This document shows positions 53,995 to 61,404 of a stretch of DNA of 64,000 nt, one piece after another. Position 1 is the first letter of the stretch. Each line of letters begins with the position of its first letter. The translations under genes were made by a program, and so were the position numbers. The DNA is from Flagellimonas aequoris (GTDB lineage: Bacteria > Bacteroidota > Bacteroidia > Flavobacteriales > Flavobacteriaceae), in NCBI RefSeq assembly GCF_003584165.1, contig NZ_QXFJ01000008.1:248001-312000 (forward strand), written 5' to 3'. The notes beneath the pieces are model-generated. The model saw only the letters and a program-made list of their open reading frames with translations, did not search any database and had not been told where the DNA came from.

Positions 53995-54026
53995 GCTTGT
54001 CCCATATTTTCAGAGAAAAAAGATAA

Positions 54027-54683
54027 TCAATTTTTTAAAAGCCTTCTATCAAACCCATCAAAATGGGTGATGATGGGCAGGTCAAAATCGGCATAATCCG
54101 AGTTGGTAGAATTTACGATGACCACATGGCCCACTTGGCAATTGAGGGCTGCCTGTACCCCGGAGTGGGAATCCTCAAAAATAACGGAACCTGTTTTGCC
54201 CACGCCCAATCGTTCAACGGCCCTGTCAAATAAGTCGGGGTGCGGTTTTCCTTTTACGGTGCCATCGTTGTACACAATATGCTCCTCGGCAAAATAATCG
54301 AGTAAGTTGAACTGGTCTATAAAAAAGTCCACATTCGATTTTCCAGAAGCCGTGGCAATGGCCATGGGAACATCGTTCGCCCTTAAATAATCCAAAAGGT
54401 CCAGCGCACCGGGTGCCAGTTCCATTTTGTGTTTCAGACATTCGTTGCGGTACAGCACTTCTTTTTCTTCGGAATACTGATGCACTTCTTCATCACTAAA
54501 GGGTCGTTTGAAGAGAATCTCAAGCGTATCTTTCCCATTGCGGCCATGGATGTAATCCCTTTTTTGCTGTTCGGTCAGGAAAATATGGTGCGCCGCCAAA
54601 TACTCGTCCCAAGACTTTTCCTGATATTCGGAATCCCAAAACAGTGTACCGTTGAAGTCAAAAATTACCCCTCCTTTTCGCAT
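54027..54683 (-). CDS. HAD-superfamily phosphatase, beta-phosphoglucomutase-like
   Basis: This 218-residue HAD subfamily IA protein has a cap domain. Motif I reads IFDFNGTLFW, with the Asp nucleophile at residue 9 and Asn at the +2 position, where most HAD phosphatases carry a second Asp. Motif II is IATASGKS, the motif III lysine is in GTVKGKPHPDLF, and motif IV is VIFEDSHSGVQAA. The substrate may be a sugar phosphate, as in beta-phosphoglucomutase relatives. It ends a leftward unit begun by thyA, with 15 bases between. Confidence 0.87.
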   Translation of the reverse strand: MRKGGVIFDFNGTLFWDSEYQEKSWDEYLAAHHIFLTEQQKRDYIHGRNGKDTLEILFKRPFSDEEVHQYSEEKEVLYRNECLKHKMELAPGALDLLDYLRANDVPMAIATASGKSNVDFFIDQFNLLDYFAEEHIVYNDGTVKGKPHPDLFDRAVERLGVGKTGSVIFEDSHSGVQAALNCQVGHVVIVNSTNSDYADFDLPIITHFDGFDRRLLKN

Positions 54684-54698
54684 AAGCTCAAATCAAAT

Positions 54699-55523
54699 TT
54701 ATACGGCAACAACGCCTTTAATATGGGGATGTGGGTCGTAGTTGAGCAGTTCAAAATCATCAAAGGTAAAAGCAAAGATGTCCTTTACTTCAGGATTGAT
54801 CTTCATGGTGGGTAAGGGGTGAGGGTCACGGCTCAATTGCAGCTCCACCTGTTCCAAATGGTTGTTGTAGATATGGGCGTCACCAAAGGTGTGGATAAAT
54901 TCCCCTGGCTGATAACCACACACTTGGGCCATCATCATGGTGAACAAGGCATAGGAAGCTATATTGAACGGTACCCCCAAAAAGATGTCCGCACTGCGTT
55001 GGTACAATTGGCAGGACAGTTTCCCATCGGCCACATAAAACTGGAAAAAAGCATGGCAGGGAGGGAGGGCGGCCTTTCCGTTGGCAACATTTTCCGCAAA
55101 GGATACCGAAGTGTCCGGCAATACACTGGGGTTCCAGGCAGAGACCAACATACGGCGACTATTGGGATTGTTCTTCAACGTGTCCACTACTTCCTGTATC
55201 TGGTCGATTTCCTCACTGTTCCAATTGCGCCATTGGTGTCCGTATACGGGACCGAGGTCTCCGTTTTCATCGGCCCATTCGTTCCAAATGCGTACCCCGT
55301 TCTCTTGCAGGTATTCAATATTGGTATCCCCCTTCAAAAACCACAGCAGTTCATAAATAATGGACTTTAAATGCAATTTTTTGGTGGTCACCATGGGGAA
55401 TCCTTCCGAAAGGTCGAACCGCATCTGATAGCCAAAAACGCTCAAGGTTCCTGTTCCTGTACGGTCCCCTTTTTGGTTCCCGTGTTCCAATACATGTTTG
55501 AGGAGGTCGTGGTATTGTTTCAT
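54699..55523 (-). CDS. thyA: Thymidylate synthase
   Basis: This 274-residue enzyme converts dUMP to dTMP using methylenetetrahydrofolate. Visible are the phosphate-binding [13 protein letters not shown], the catalytic Cys156 in [30 protein letters not shown] and the C-terminal [10 protein letters not shown]. The reaction yields dihydrofolate, which FolA (48.0 kb) recycles. A plausible promoter lies directly upstream, and the HAD phosphatase gene follows on the same strand. Confidence 0.97.
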   Translation of the reverse strand: MKQYHDLLKHVLEHGNQKGDRTGTGTLSVFGYQMRFDLSEGFPMVTTKKLHLKSIIYELLWFLKGDTNIEYLQENGVRIWNEWADENGDLGPVYGHQWRNWNSEEIDQIQEVVDTLKNNPNSRRMLVSAWNPSVLPDTSVSFAENVANGKAALPPCHAFFQFYVADGKLSCQLYQRSADIFLGVPFNIASYALFTMMMAQVCGYQPGEFIHTFGDAHIYNNHLEQVELQLSRDPHPLPTMKINPEVKDIFAFTFDDFELLNYDPHPHIKGVVAV

Positions 55524-55530
55524 AATGGGT

Positions 55531-55561
55531 TAAAGGTAAATGGTTGCGTATGAAAGAGCAA
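55531..55561 (-). promoter_or_regulatory. Putative promoter for thyA
   Basis: On the minus strand TTG (55559-55561) is followed after 20 bases by TACCTTTA (55531-55538), one mismatch from TAnnTTTG. It sits eight bases before the thyA ATG, which would give a very short leader. Confidence 0.4.
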
Positions 55562-55628
55562 TAGGTCTACTGTCTGATTTATGAAGACTTTATTAACGGG
55601 TGTGATTGGGACAAGGGTAAAAGCTAAT

Positions 55629-55656
55629 GGGTTAAGGGGCAAGGGTAAAGGGTTAA
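55629..55656. repeat. G-rich flank of the four-helix-bundle gene (left copy)
   Basis: This 28-base stretch built from GGGTTAAGGG-type words overlaps the stop codon of the four-helix-bundle gene. Its reverse complement matches 21 of 28 bases of the stretch at 56083-56110 on the other side of that gene. Confidence 0.5.
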
Positions 55657-56015
55657 TGATGGTTGGACTTATTGTATTTTATTAGAGATGCAATCTTTCT
55701 TTGCAGGCGTTGGATGTTTTTGATGATTGATGATGTTTCTTCTGAAGGAAGTAAGTTCAAATCTTGGCAAAGAATGAGATGGGTCTCCAATTCGAAGGCA
55801 GAACCCAAACTGATTTGTAAAAACCGGACAAAGTCTTTTTGGGAATACTTGCTGCATCCTTCAGCAATATTGGCTGGAATAGACACCGAACACCTGTTCA
55901 TTTGGGATACAAGGCCGTATTTTTCAGAATCAGGTAAACATTTGGTAATGGTGTAGATTTTCTTTACCAGTATTCTGGAGTCTTTCCAAACTTCCAATTC
56001 TCGAAAATTTCGCAT
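55653..56015 (-). CDS. Four-helix-bundle protein (S23/IVS-type)
   Basis: This 120-residue helical protein has the family signature FRELEVWKDSRILVKKIY, LVSQMNRCSVSIPANIAEG, FVRFLQISLGSAFELETHLIL and the closing long helix. The family was first seen encoded in intervening sequences of 23S rRNA genes, but most Bacteroidota copies, including this one, are free-standing. The function is unknown. It is bounded by imperfect inverted G-rich repeats and sits between thyA and the nucleoside transporter. Confidence 0.88.
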   Translation of the reverse strand: MRNFRELEVWKDSRILVKKIYTITKCLPDSEKYGLVSQMNRCSVSIPANIAEGCSKYSQKDFVRFLQISLGSAFELETHLILCQDLNLLPSEETSSIIKNIQRLQRKIASLIKYNKSNHH

Positions 56016-56082
56016 AGTACAATTGCGTTAAATGATCGAGGTTGATATGATTATTGTAAAAAGTTTCTAGAATCTTGTTTCC

Positions 56083-56110
56083 TTAACCTTTAACCCGGTT
56101 CCCTTCACCC
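56083..56110. repeat. C-rich flank of the four-helix-bundle gene (right copy)
   Basis: This is the inverted counterpart of the stretch at 55629-55656. It lies between the four-helix-bundle start and the stop codon of the nucleoside transporter gene. Confidence 0.5.
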
Positions 56111-56112
56111 AT

Positions 56113-57561
56113 TTACCCCAAAATCATCCCCGCAATGGTAGCAGAAAGCAAGGAAGCCAAAGAGCCACCCAAAACGGCCTTCATGCCGAATTCGGATAAG
56201 TTCTTGCGCTGACCGGGTGCCAAGGAACCAATACCACCGATTTGGATACCAATGGAAGCAAAATTGGCAAAGCCACAAAGCATGTACGTGGCCATGATCA
56301 CGGATTTGTTATAGGTAAAATGCACGCCGTTCGCCACATCTTTAAGGCCGGCCAACTGAATGTAGCCAATGAATTCGCTAGCAGCTAGTTTAATGCCGAG
56401 CAATTGTCCCATAAGCATCACATCTTCATTGGCTACACCGATGAGCCACATGAGAGGGGCGAAGACGGTTCCCAGAATGGCTTCGAGTGAAAAACTTTCA
56501 TACGGGGAATTGGCAGCAATCCAACCGTTGAAGGTAGTCAAGTCACCAATCCAGCCCAAAATACCATTGATCATGGCAATAAAGGCCACAAAGACCAATA
56601 GCATGGCGCCTACATTTAGGGCCAATTTCAATCCTTCGGTAGTTCCGTTGGCGATGGCATCCAAAATGTTGGTTCCAATTTTTTCGGCGGACACCTTAAC
56701 ATCGGTATTTACCGCTTCGGTCTGGGGATATAATATTTTTGAAATCACGATAGCGCCCGGTGCAGCCATTACAGAGGCGGCCAGAAGGTGTTTGGCGAAT
56801 ACCAATCGGAGTACAGGGTCATCCCCACCTAAAAATCCAATATAAGCAGCAAGAACAGCTCCGGCAACCGTGGCCATTCCACCGATCATGACCAAAAGGA
56901 TTTCGGACCGGTTCATTTTTTCCAAATAGGCCTTGATCAATAGCGGGGCTTCGGTCTGTCCCAAAAAGATATTTCCGGCCACGGATAGACTTTCCGCTCC
57001 CGAGATGCCCAAACTTTTGGAGAGCAACCACGCCATTCCTTTTACCACCCATTGGATCACACCTAAATAGTAGAGCACGGAGGTCAAAGCAGAGAAAAAT
57101 ACAATGGTGGGGAGCACCTGAAAGGCAAAAATGTATCCAAAGGTGTCCATATCCACGACCAATCCTTCAAACAAAAATTGACTACCTGCCCTTGTAAACT
57201 CCAGAATATTGACAAAAATGCTACCAACTTGTTCAAAAACATATTGGACAAAGGGAACTTTGAGCACGCCAATGGCAATCAATACCTGAAGCGAAAGCCC
57301 GATACCCACGGTTTTCCAATTGATGGCCTTACGGTTTGCACTGAAAAGAAAGGAAATCAAGATCAAAACGGCCATACCCAATGCACCGCGAAGCAATGTG
57401 GTAAAAGTAAACCCTTGGTTTGGAATGATTTCTGGAGAAGCTTGGGTCACGAGGTTGGTGGCCGTTGCGACATTGAGGGAATCGGTTGGTAAAGAATTTT
57501 GGCCTAAAGCGACCGAACAAATGAATAGAAGGATCAGGAAACTCTGGATCTTTTTCGCCAT
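56113..57561 (-). CDS. Concentrative nucleoside transporter (CNT/NupC family)
   Basis: This 482-residue protein has an apparent signal sequence (FLILLFICSVALGQ) and a ~45-residue periplasmic stretch. The CNT fold follows: NIFLGQTEAPLLIKAYL with the conserved GQTEAP substrate loop, MATVAGAVLAAYIGFLG, and the C-terminal GVANEDVMLMGQLLG and GFANFASIGIQIGG. CNT proteins import nucleosides with sodium or protons. Uptake would supply the deoxynucleoside kinase encoded at 19.7 kb (inference). It starts six bases after the bifunctional nuclease gene. Confidence 0.93.
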   Translation of the reverse strand: MAKKIQSFLILLFICSVALGQNSLPTDSLNVATATNLVTQASPEIIPNQGFTFTTLLRGALGMAVLILISFLFSANRKAINWKTVGIGLSLQVLIAIGVLKVPFVQYVFEQVGSIFVNILEFTRAGSQFLFEGLVVDMDTFGYIFAFQVLPTIVFFSALTSVLYYLGVIQWVVKGMAWLLSKSLGISGAESLSVAGNIFLGQTEAPLLIKAYLEKMNRSEILLVMIGGMATVAGAVLAAYIGFLGGDDPVLRLVFAKHLLAASVMAAPGAIVISKILYPQTEAVNTDVKVSAEKIGTNILDAIANGTTEGLKLALNVGAMLLVFVAFIAMINGILGWIGDLTTFNGWIAANSPYESFSLEAILGTVFAPLMWLIGVANEDVMLMGQLLGIKLAASEFIGYIQLAGLKDVANGVHFTYNKSVIMATYMLCGFANFASIGIQIGGIGSLAPGQRKNLSEFGMKAVLGGSLASLLSATIAGMILG

Positions 57562-57567
57562 GTACGT

Positions 57568-58197
57568 TTATTTGCGCTTGGAAATTTCGTCCCTTAACTT
57601 GGCAGCTTTTTCGTAGTCTTCATTGGTCACTGCCTTTTCCAATTCTTTATGTAGTTCTTCCAGAGACATTTCACGATACCCATGGGAACCGGCACCGGAT
57701 TCTATCTCCACGGTTTCCCCTTCTTGAAGGATCTCGTCCACCACAATGCTGTCATCTTCCTCTTTTTCTTCTTCTTTGGATGAAAATTTCAAGAAGATTC
57801 CCGCTTTGTCCAAAATGGTCTTATAGGTAAAAATGGGTGCATCAAACCGAAGGGCCAAGGCAATCGCATCACTGGTGCGGGCATCGATGATCTCCTCCAC
57901 TTTGTCGCGTTCACAGATAATACTGGAATAGAAAACCCCATCCACCAATTTGTGAATGATGACCTGTTTCACCACAATTTCAAATCGATCGGCGAAATTC
58001 TTAAAAAGGTCATGGGTAAGGGGTCTGGGAGGTTTAATGTCCTTTTCCAGGGCAATGGCAATGGATTGCGCCTCAAATGCCCCAATGACAATGGGTAGTT
58101 TCCGGTCTCCCTCCACTTCATTCAAAATAAGGGCATATGCGCCATTCTGTGTTTGACTGTATGATATTCCCTTTATTTTTAATCGTACTAAACTCAT
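57568..58197 (-). CDS. Bifunctional nuclease-family protein with C-terminal UVR motif
   Basis: This 209-residue protein has a BFN/DUF151 domain over residues ~1-140: LILNEVEGDRKLPIVIGAFEAQSIA and RTSDAIALALRFDAPIF. A UVR motif forms the C-terminus (LEELHKELEKAV, NEDYEKAAKLRDEI), joined by an acidic linker. Both parts are typical of Bacteroidota members. Plant homologues have combined RNase and DNase activity; the bacterial role is not settled. It is the first gene of a pair with the nucleoside transporter, which raises the idea of nucleotide recycling (inference). Confidence 0.88.
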   Translation of the reverse strand: MSLVRLKIKGISYSQTQNGAYALILNEVEGDRKLPIVIGAFEAQSIAIALEKDIKPPRPLTHDLFKNFADRFEIVVKQVIIHKLVDGVFYSSIICERDKVEEIIDARTSDAIALALRFDAPIFTYKTILDKAGIFLKFSSKEEEKEEDDSIVVDEILQEGETVEIESGAGSHGYREMSLEELHKELEKAVTNEDYEKAAKLRDEISKRK

Positions 58198-58286
58198 AAT
58201 CTCCTCCTATAGCAAAAAAGGCCGTTCAAATAAGTGACATTGCCAGTTATCTGAACAGCCCCTTGCAATGGGCAAATTAACAAAAT

Positions 58287-59255
58287 TTAAGCGTTTTGGG
58301 CTTTAAATTCCTTTAATTTTTCGATGAGTTTGGGCACTACCTCGAAGGCATCCCCAACAATTCCGTAATCCGCGGCCTTAAAGAAAGGAGCCTCAGGGTC
58401 ATTGTTGATGACCACTTTTACTTTGGAGGCACTTACTCCGGCCAAATGTTGAATGGCTCCGGAAATGCCCACGGCGATATAAAGATTACTGGCCACAGGC
58501 TTACCGGTTTGTCCCACGTGTTCACCGTGTGGACGCCAGCCTAAATCCGAAACGGGCTTGGAGCAGGCCGTAGCGGCACCCAAAACTTGGGCAAGTTCCT
58601 CGATCATACCCCAATTTTCCGGACCTTTCAATCCGCGACCACCAGAAACCACAATGTCGGCATCGGCGATGGTCACTTTTCCGGTTACCCTATCCACTTC
58701 AACCGATTTTACGGCGAAGTCGCCATCGGTCAATGAAGGATTAAAATCTTCCACAGCGGCCGAAACACTGTTTTCAACCACTCCATAGGCATTATTGGAT
58801 ACTCCGATTACCTTAATCTCAGAAGTGATTTCAGTATGGGCAAAGCCTTTGTTACTGAAAGCCGTCCTTTTTACTACGAATGGGGAAGTGCTATCAGGAG
58901 CGGCAACCACATTGGGAACATATCCCGCATCCATTTTGGTGGCAAGGATTGGCGCCAAAAATTTGGTGTCGGCACTTGAACTTAGGATGATGACCTTGGC
59001 ACCTTCGGCCTTTGCAGCTTGGGTCAATGCATCGGCGTAAGCTTTGGCATTAAAAGTATCCAATTTATCATTGGTGATTTTCAAAACTTTGGAAATTCCA
59101 TATGCTCCTAAAGAGGCATCGTCCTGTGCATTGAACGTTACAGCCGTAACGGTGGTGCCCAGATCTTGAGCCACTTTATAGGCATAGGAAGCCACTTCAA
59201 AGGCATTCTTTTTAAACTTTCCCTTAAGGGATTCGGTATATACTAATACTGACAT
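58287..59255 (-). CDS. etfA: Electron transfer flavoprotein, alpha subunit
   Basis: This 322-residue subunit binds the FAD that accepts electrons from acyl-CoA dehydrogenases. The C-terminal FAD domain shows the ETF-alpha signature: VVSGGRGLKGPENWGMIEEL, ACSKPVSDLGWRPHGEHVGQTG, LYIAVGISGAIQHLAG and INNDPEAPFFKAADYGIVGD. The gene follows etfB on the same strand, but the 94-base gap holds two strong hairpins, which could tune the ratio of the two subunits. Confidence 0.96.
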   Translation of the reverse strand: MSVLVYTESLKGKFKKNAFEVASYAYKVAQDLGTTVTAVTFNAQDDASLGAYGISKVLKITNDKLDTFNAKAYADALTQAAKAEGAKVIILSSSADTKFLAPILATKMDAGYVPNVVAAPDSTSPFVVKRTAFSNKGFAHTEITSEIKVIGVSNNAYGVVENSVSAAVEDFNPSLTDGDFAVKSVEVDRVTGKVTIADADIVVSGGRGLKGPENWGMIEELAQVLGAATACSKPVSDLGWRPHGEHVGQTGKPVASNLYIAVGISGAIQHLAGVSASKVKVVINNDPEAPFFKAADYGIVGDAFEVVPKLIEKLKEFKAQNA

Positions 59256-59274
59256 AAAAATTTCTTTAAATTTT

Positions 59275-59335
59275 TTCCTGAACTTGATTCAGGAACTTTA
59301 TGACTTTATAATAGATTCCGAAACTAGTTCGGAAT
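59275..59335. repeat. Two hairpins of an interspersed repeat family between etfB and etfA
   Basis: TTCCTGAA-cttga-TTCAGGAA (59275-59295) is followed by ATTCCGAA-actag-TTCGGAAT (59315-59335). The loop word CTTGA and the word CGGAATCTATT (minus strand) recur in the 74-bp element at 18830-18903, so these look like members of one dispersed family. Confidence 0.65.
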
Positions 59336-59349
59336 GATTTGGCTACGCC

Positions 59350-60096
59350 TTAAATCACTTTCGCTTCGTTGTGCAATAGGTCTACCAGTTCCCCTACATT
59401 ATCAGGACTTACCAGTTTAACGGCTCCTTTTGGAGCAGGTTTGTCAAATTTTTCATCCTTGGTCAACTGTGGGGCATCCACGGGCTCCACTACATTGAGA
59501 GCTTTTTGTCTGGCCATCATGATGCCTCTCATATTGGGGATGCGCAAGTCACTTTCCTCTACCAAACCTTTTTGACCACCGATCACCAAGGGCAGGGAAG
59601 TGCTCAATTTTTCCTTTCCTCCGTCGATTTCTCGCAGTGCGGTAGCTTGCGTTCCATCAATTTCCAACCCAATGCAGGTATTTACAAAGTTCATGTCCAA
59701 CAAAGTGGCCAACATTCCAGGAACCATACCTCCGTTATAGTCGATGGATTCCCTACCGGCAATGACAAGATCATAACCGCCATTTTTGACCACTTCGGCC
59801 AATTGTTTGGCCACGAAAAAACCATCCTTAGGTTCGGCATTTACCCTGATGGCCTCATCAGCCCCAATGGCAAGTGCCTTTCTAATGGTGGGTTCCGTTT
59901 GGGCACCTCCAACGGTTGCCACATGCACGGTTGCGCCTTGTTTTTCCTTGAACCACATGGCTCGGGTCAATCCAAATTCATCGTTTGGATTAATCACAAA
60001 TTGAACCCCGTTTGTGTCAAACTTGGTATCGCCTTCCGTAAAATTGATTTTGGAAGTGGTATCCGGTACGTTGCTTATGCAAACTAAAATCTTCAT
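59350..60096 (-). CDS. etfB: Electron transfer flavoprotein, beta subunit
   Basis: This 248-residue subunit binds AMP structurally and pairs with EtfA. Family features are ILVCISNVPDTTSKI at the start, FVINPNDEFGLTRAMWFKEK, TIRKALAIGADEAIRV and LVIAGRESIDYNGGMVPGMLA, with the AMP-binding and recognition loop in LRIPNMRGIMMARQK. It leads the etfBA unit. Its upstream region contains a TATATTTG -7 element without a -33 TTG, preceded by a 28-bp palindrome at an activator-like position. Confidence 0.96.
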   Translation of the reverse strand: MKILVCISNVPDTTSKINFTEGDTKFDTNGVQFVINPNDEFGLTRAMWFKEKQGATVHVATVGGAQTEPTIRKALAIGADEAIRVNAEPKDGFFVAKQLAEVVKNGGYDLVIAGRESIDYNGGMVPGMLATLLDMNFVNTCIGLEIDGTQATALREIDGGKEKLSTSLPLVIGGQKGLVEESDLRIPNMRGIMMARQKALNVVEPVDAPQLTKDEKFDKPAPKGAVKLVSPDNVGELVDLLHNEAKVI

Positions 60097-60118
60097 ATAT
60101 ACTTAAGGTTTATGGTTT

Positions 60119-60126
60119 CAAATATA
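60119..60126 (-). promoter_or_regulatory. -7 promoter element for etfB
   Basis: TATATTTG on the minus strand fully matches TAnnTTTG, 22 bases before the etfB ATG. There is no TTG at the -33 spacing, and the palindromic operator lies just upstream instead. Confidence 0.55.
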
Positions 60127-60139
60127 GCTAATAATTATG

Positions 60140-60167
60140 AAATTTATTATGCATGCATAATAAATTT
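60140..60167. promoter_or_regulatory. 28-bp palindrome containing the 16-bp operator candidate (copy 2)
   Basis: The perfect palindrome has arms AAATTTATTATGCA and TGCATAATAAATTT. Its centre contains ATTATGCATGCATAAT, identical to 38332-38347. The centre is 34.5 bases from the end of the etfB -7 element, near -41, a class II activator position. It also lies upstream of the divergent pdhB. Confidence 0.65.
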
Positions 60168-60215
60168 TGTTCTTTTTTTTGGTGCCTGGTCAGGCAATGT
60201 TCGTCGAGTTTTTGC

Positions 60216-60223
60216 TATTTTTG
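60216..60223 (+). promoter_or_regulatory. -7 promoter element for pdhB
   Basis: TATTTTTG matches TAnnTTTG and lies 44 bases before the pdhB ATG. No clear -33 TTG is seen. Confidence 0.45.
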
Positions 60224-60267
60224 CTTGCGTTTTTAAGCACACCAATTAAATTTTTTAGTACGATTTA

Positions 60268-61248
60268 ATGAAAACACTACAGTTTAGGGAAGCCATTGCT
60301 GAGGCCATGTCCGAAGAAATGAGAAGGGATGATTCCATTTATTTGATGGGTGAGGAGGTAGCCGAATACAACGGTGCCTACAAAGCTTCAAAAGGAATGT
60401 TGGATGAATTTGGACCTGAAAGGGTTTTGGATACCCCAATTTCCGAGTTGGGCTTTGCCGGTGTAGGCGTAGGTTCTACCATGAACGGCAACCGACCTAT
60501 CATCGAATTCATGACCTTCAACTTCTCCTTGGTGGGAATTGACCAGATCATCAATAACGCGGCAAAAATCCGCCAGATGTCTGCCGGACAGTTCAACTGC
60601 CCAATCGTTTTTAGGGGTCCTACTGCTTCTGCAGGTCAGTTGGCCGCTACGCACTCACAGGCTTTTGAAAGTTGGTACGCCAACTGTCCAGGTCTAAAAG
60701 TGGTGGTTCCATCGAACCCGGCCGATGCCAAAGGTTTGTTGAAAAGTGCCATCCGCGATAACGACCCTGTAATTTTTATGGAGTCTGAGCAAATGTATGG
60801 TGACAAAGGTGAGGTGCCAGAAGGTGAGTATACCATTCCATTGGGTGTGGCCGACATTAAGCGCGAAGGTACCGATGTGACCATTGTTTCCTTTGGAAAA
60901 ATCATCAAAGAAGCCTACAAAGCTGCCGAAGAGTTGGAAAAAGAAGGTATCAGCTGCGAGATCATCGATTTGCGTACCGTTCGTCCAATGGATATCAATG
61001 CCATCATCACTTCCGTTAAGAAAACCAACAGAATGGTGATTTTGGAAGAAGCTTGGCCATTTGGTAACGTGGCTACCGAAATTATCTATCACGTTCAGGA
61101 CAAAGCATTCGATTATTTGGATGCCCCTATCGTAAAATTGAACACTGCTGACACCCCAGCACCTTATTCCCCCGTGCTTTTGGCGGAATGGTTGCCTAAC
61201 CACGAGGACGTGATCAAGGCTGTTAAGAAAGTGTTATATAAGCTATAG
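60268..61248 (+). CDS. pdhB: Pyruvate dehydrogenase E1 component, beta subunit
   Basis: This 326-residue subunit forms the E1 heterotetramer that decarboxylates pyruvate with thiamine diphosphate. Typical stretches are FREAIAEAMSEEMRRD, MGEEVAEYNGAYK with the catalytic Glu that contacts ThDP, RVLDTPISELGFAGVGVG, and PIVFRGPTASAGQLAATHS. EEAWPFGNVATEI lies in the C-terminal domain. The alpha subunit and E2 are not in this window, so in this genome the beta gene stands apart. A terminator follows, so it is monocistronic. A branched-chain or acetoin E1 beta is possible, but the sequence fits PdhB best. Confidence 0.9.
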   Translation: MKTLQFREAIAEAMSEEMRRDDSIYLMGEEVAEYNGAYKASKGMLDEFGPERVLDTPISELGFAGVGVGSTMNGNRPIIEFMTFNFSLVGIDQIINNAAKIRQMSAGQFNCPIVFRGPTASAGQLAATHSQAFESWYANCPGLKVVVPSNPADAKGLLKSAIRDNDPVIFMESEQMYGDKGEVPEGEYTIPLGVADIKREGTDVTIVSFGKIIKEAYKAAEELEKEGISCEIIDLRTVRPMDINAIITSVKKTNRMVILEEAWPFGNVATEIIYHVQDKAFDYLDAPIVKLNTADTPAPYSPVLLAEWLPNHEDVIKAVKKVLYKL

Positions 61249-61270
61249 AATCATATTTGTAAGGTATATT

Positions 61271-61304
61271 AGCCCCGTCAACCTAGTTGATGGGGCTTTT
61301 TTTA
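61271..61304 (+). terminator. Terminator after pdhB
   Basis: AGCCCCGTCAA ... TTGATGGGGCT (one G-U pair) is followed by seven T, 22 bases after the stop codon. Confidence 0.9.
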
Positions 61305-61404
61305 GGGAACAGTTTTTGATAAGAAAATACTTTGAACCAAATTTGACCTAAGTTTATCAAAGGAAAGCCTTTGTTGTCTTTCTTTGTGTCCCATATATCT
61401 GAAC

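Noticed and set aside
55653..56015. 23S rRNA intervening sequence, suggested by the S23-type protein
   Set aside because: No rRNA sequence is present on either side; the gene sits between thyA and a transporter.
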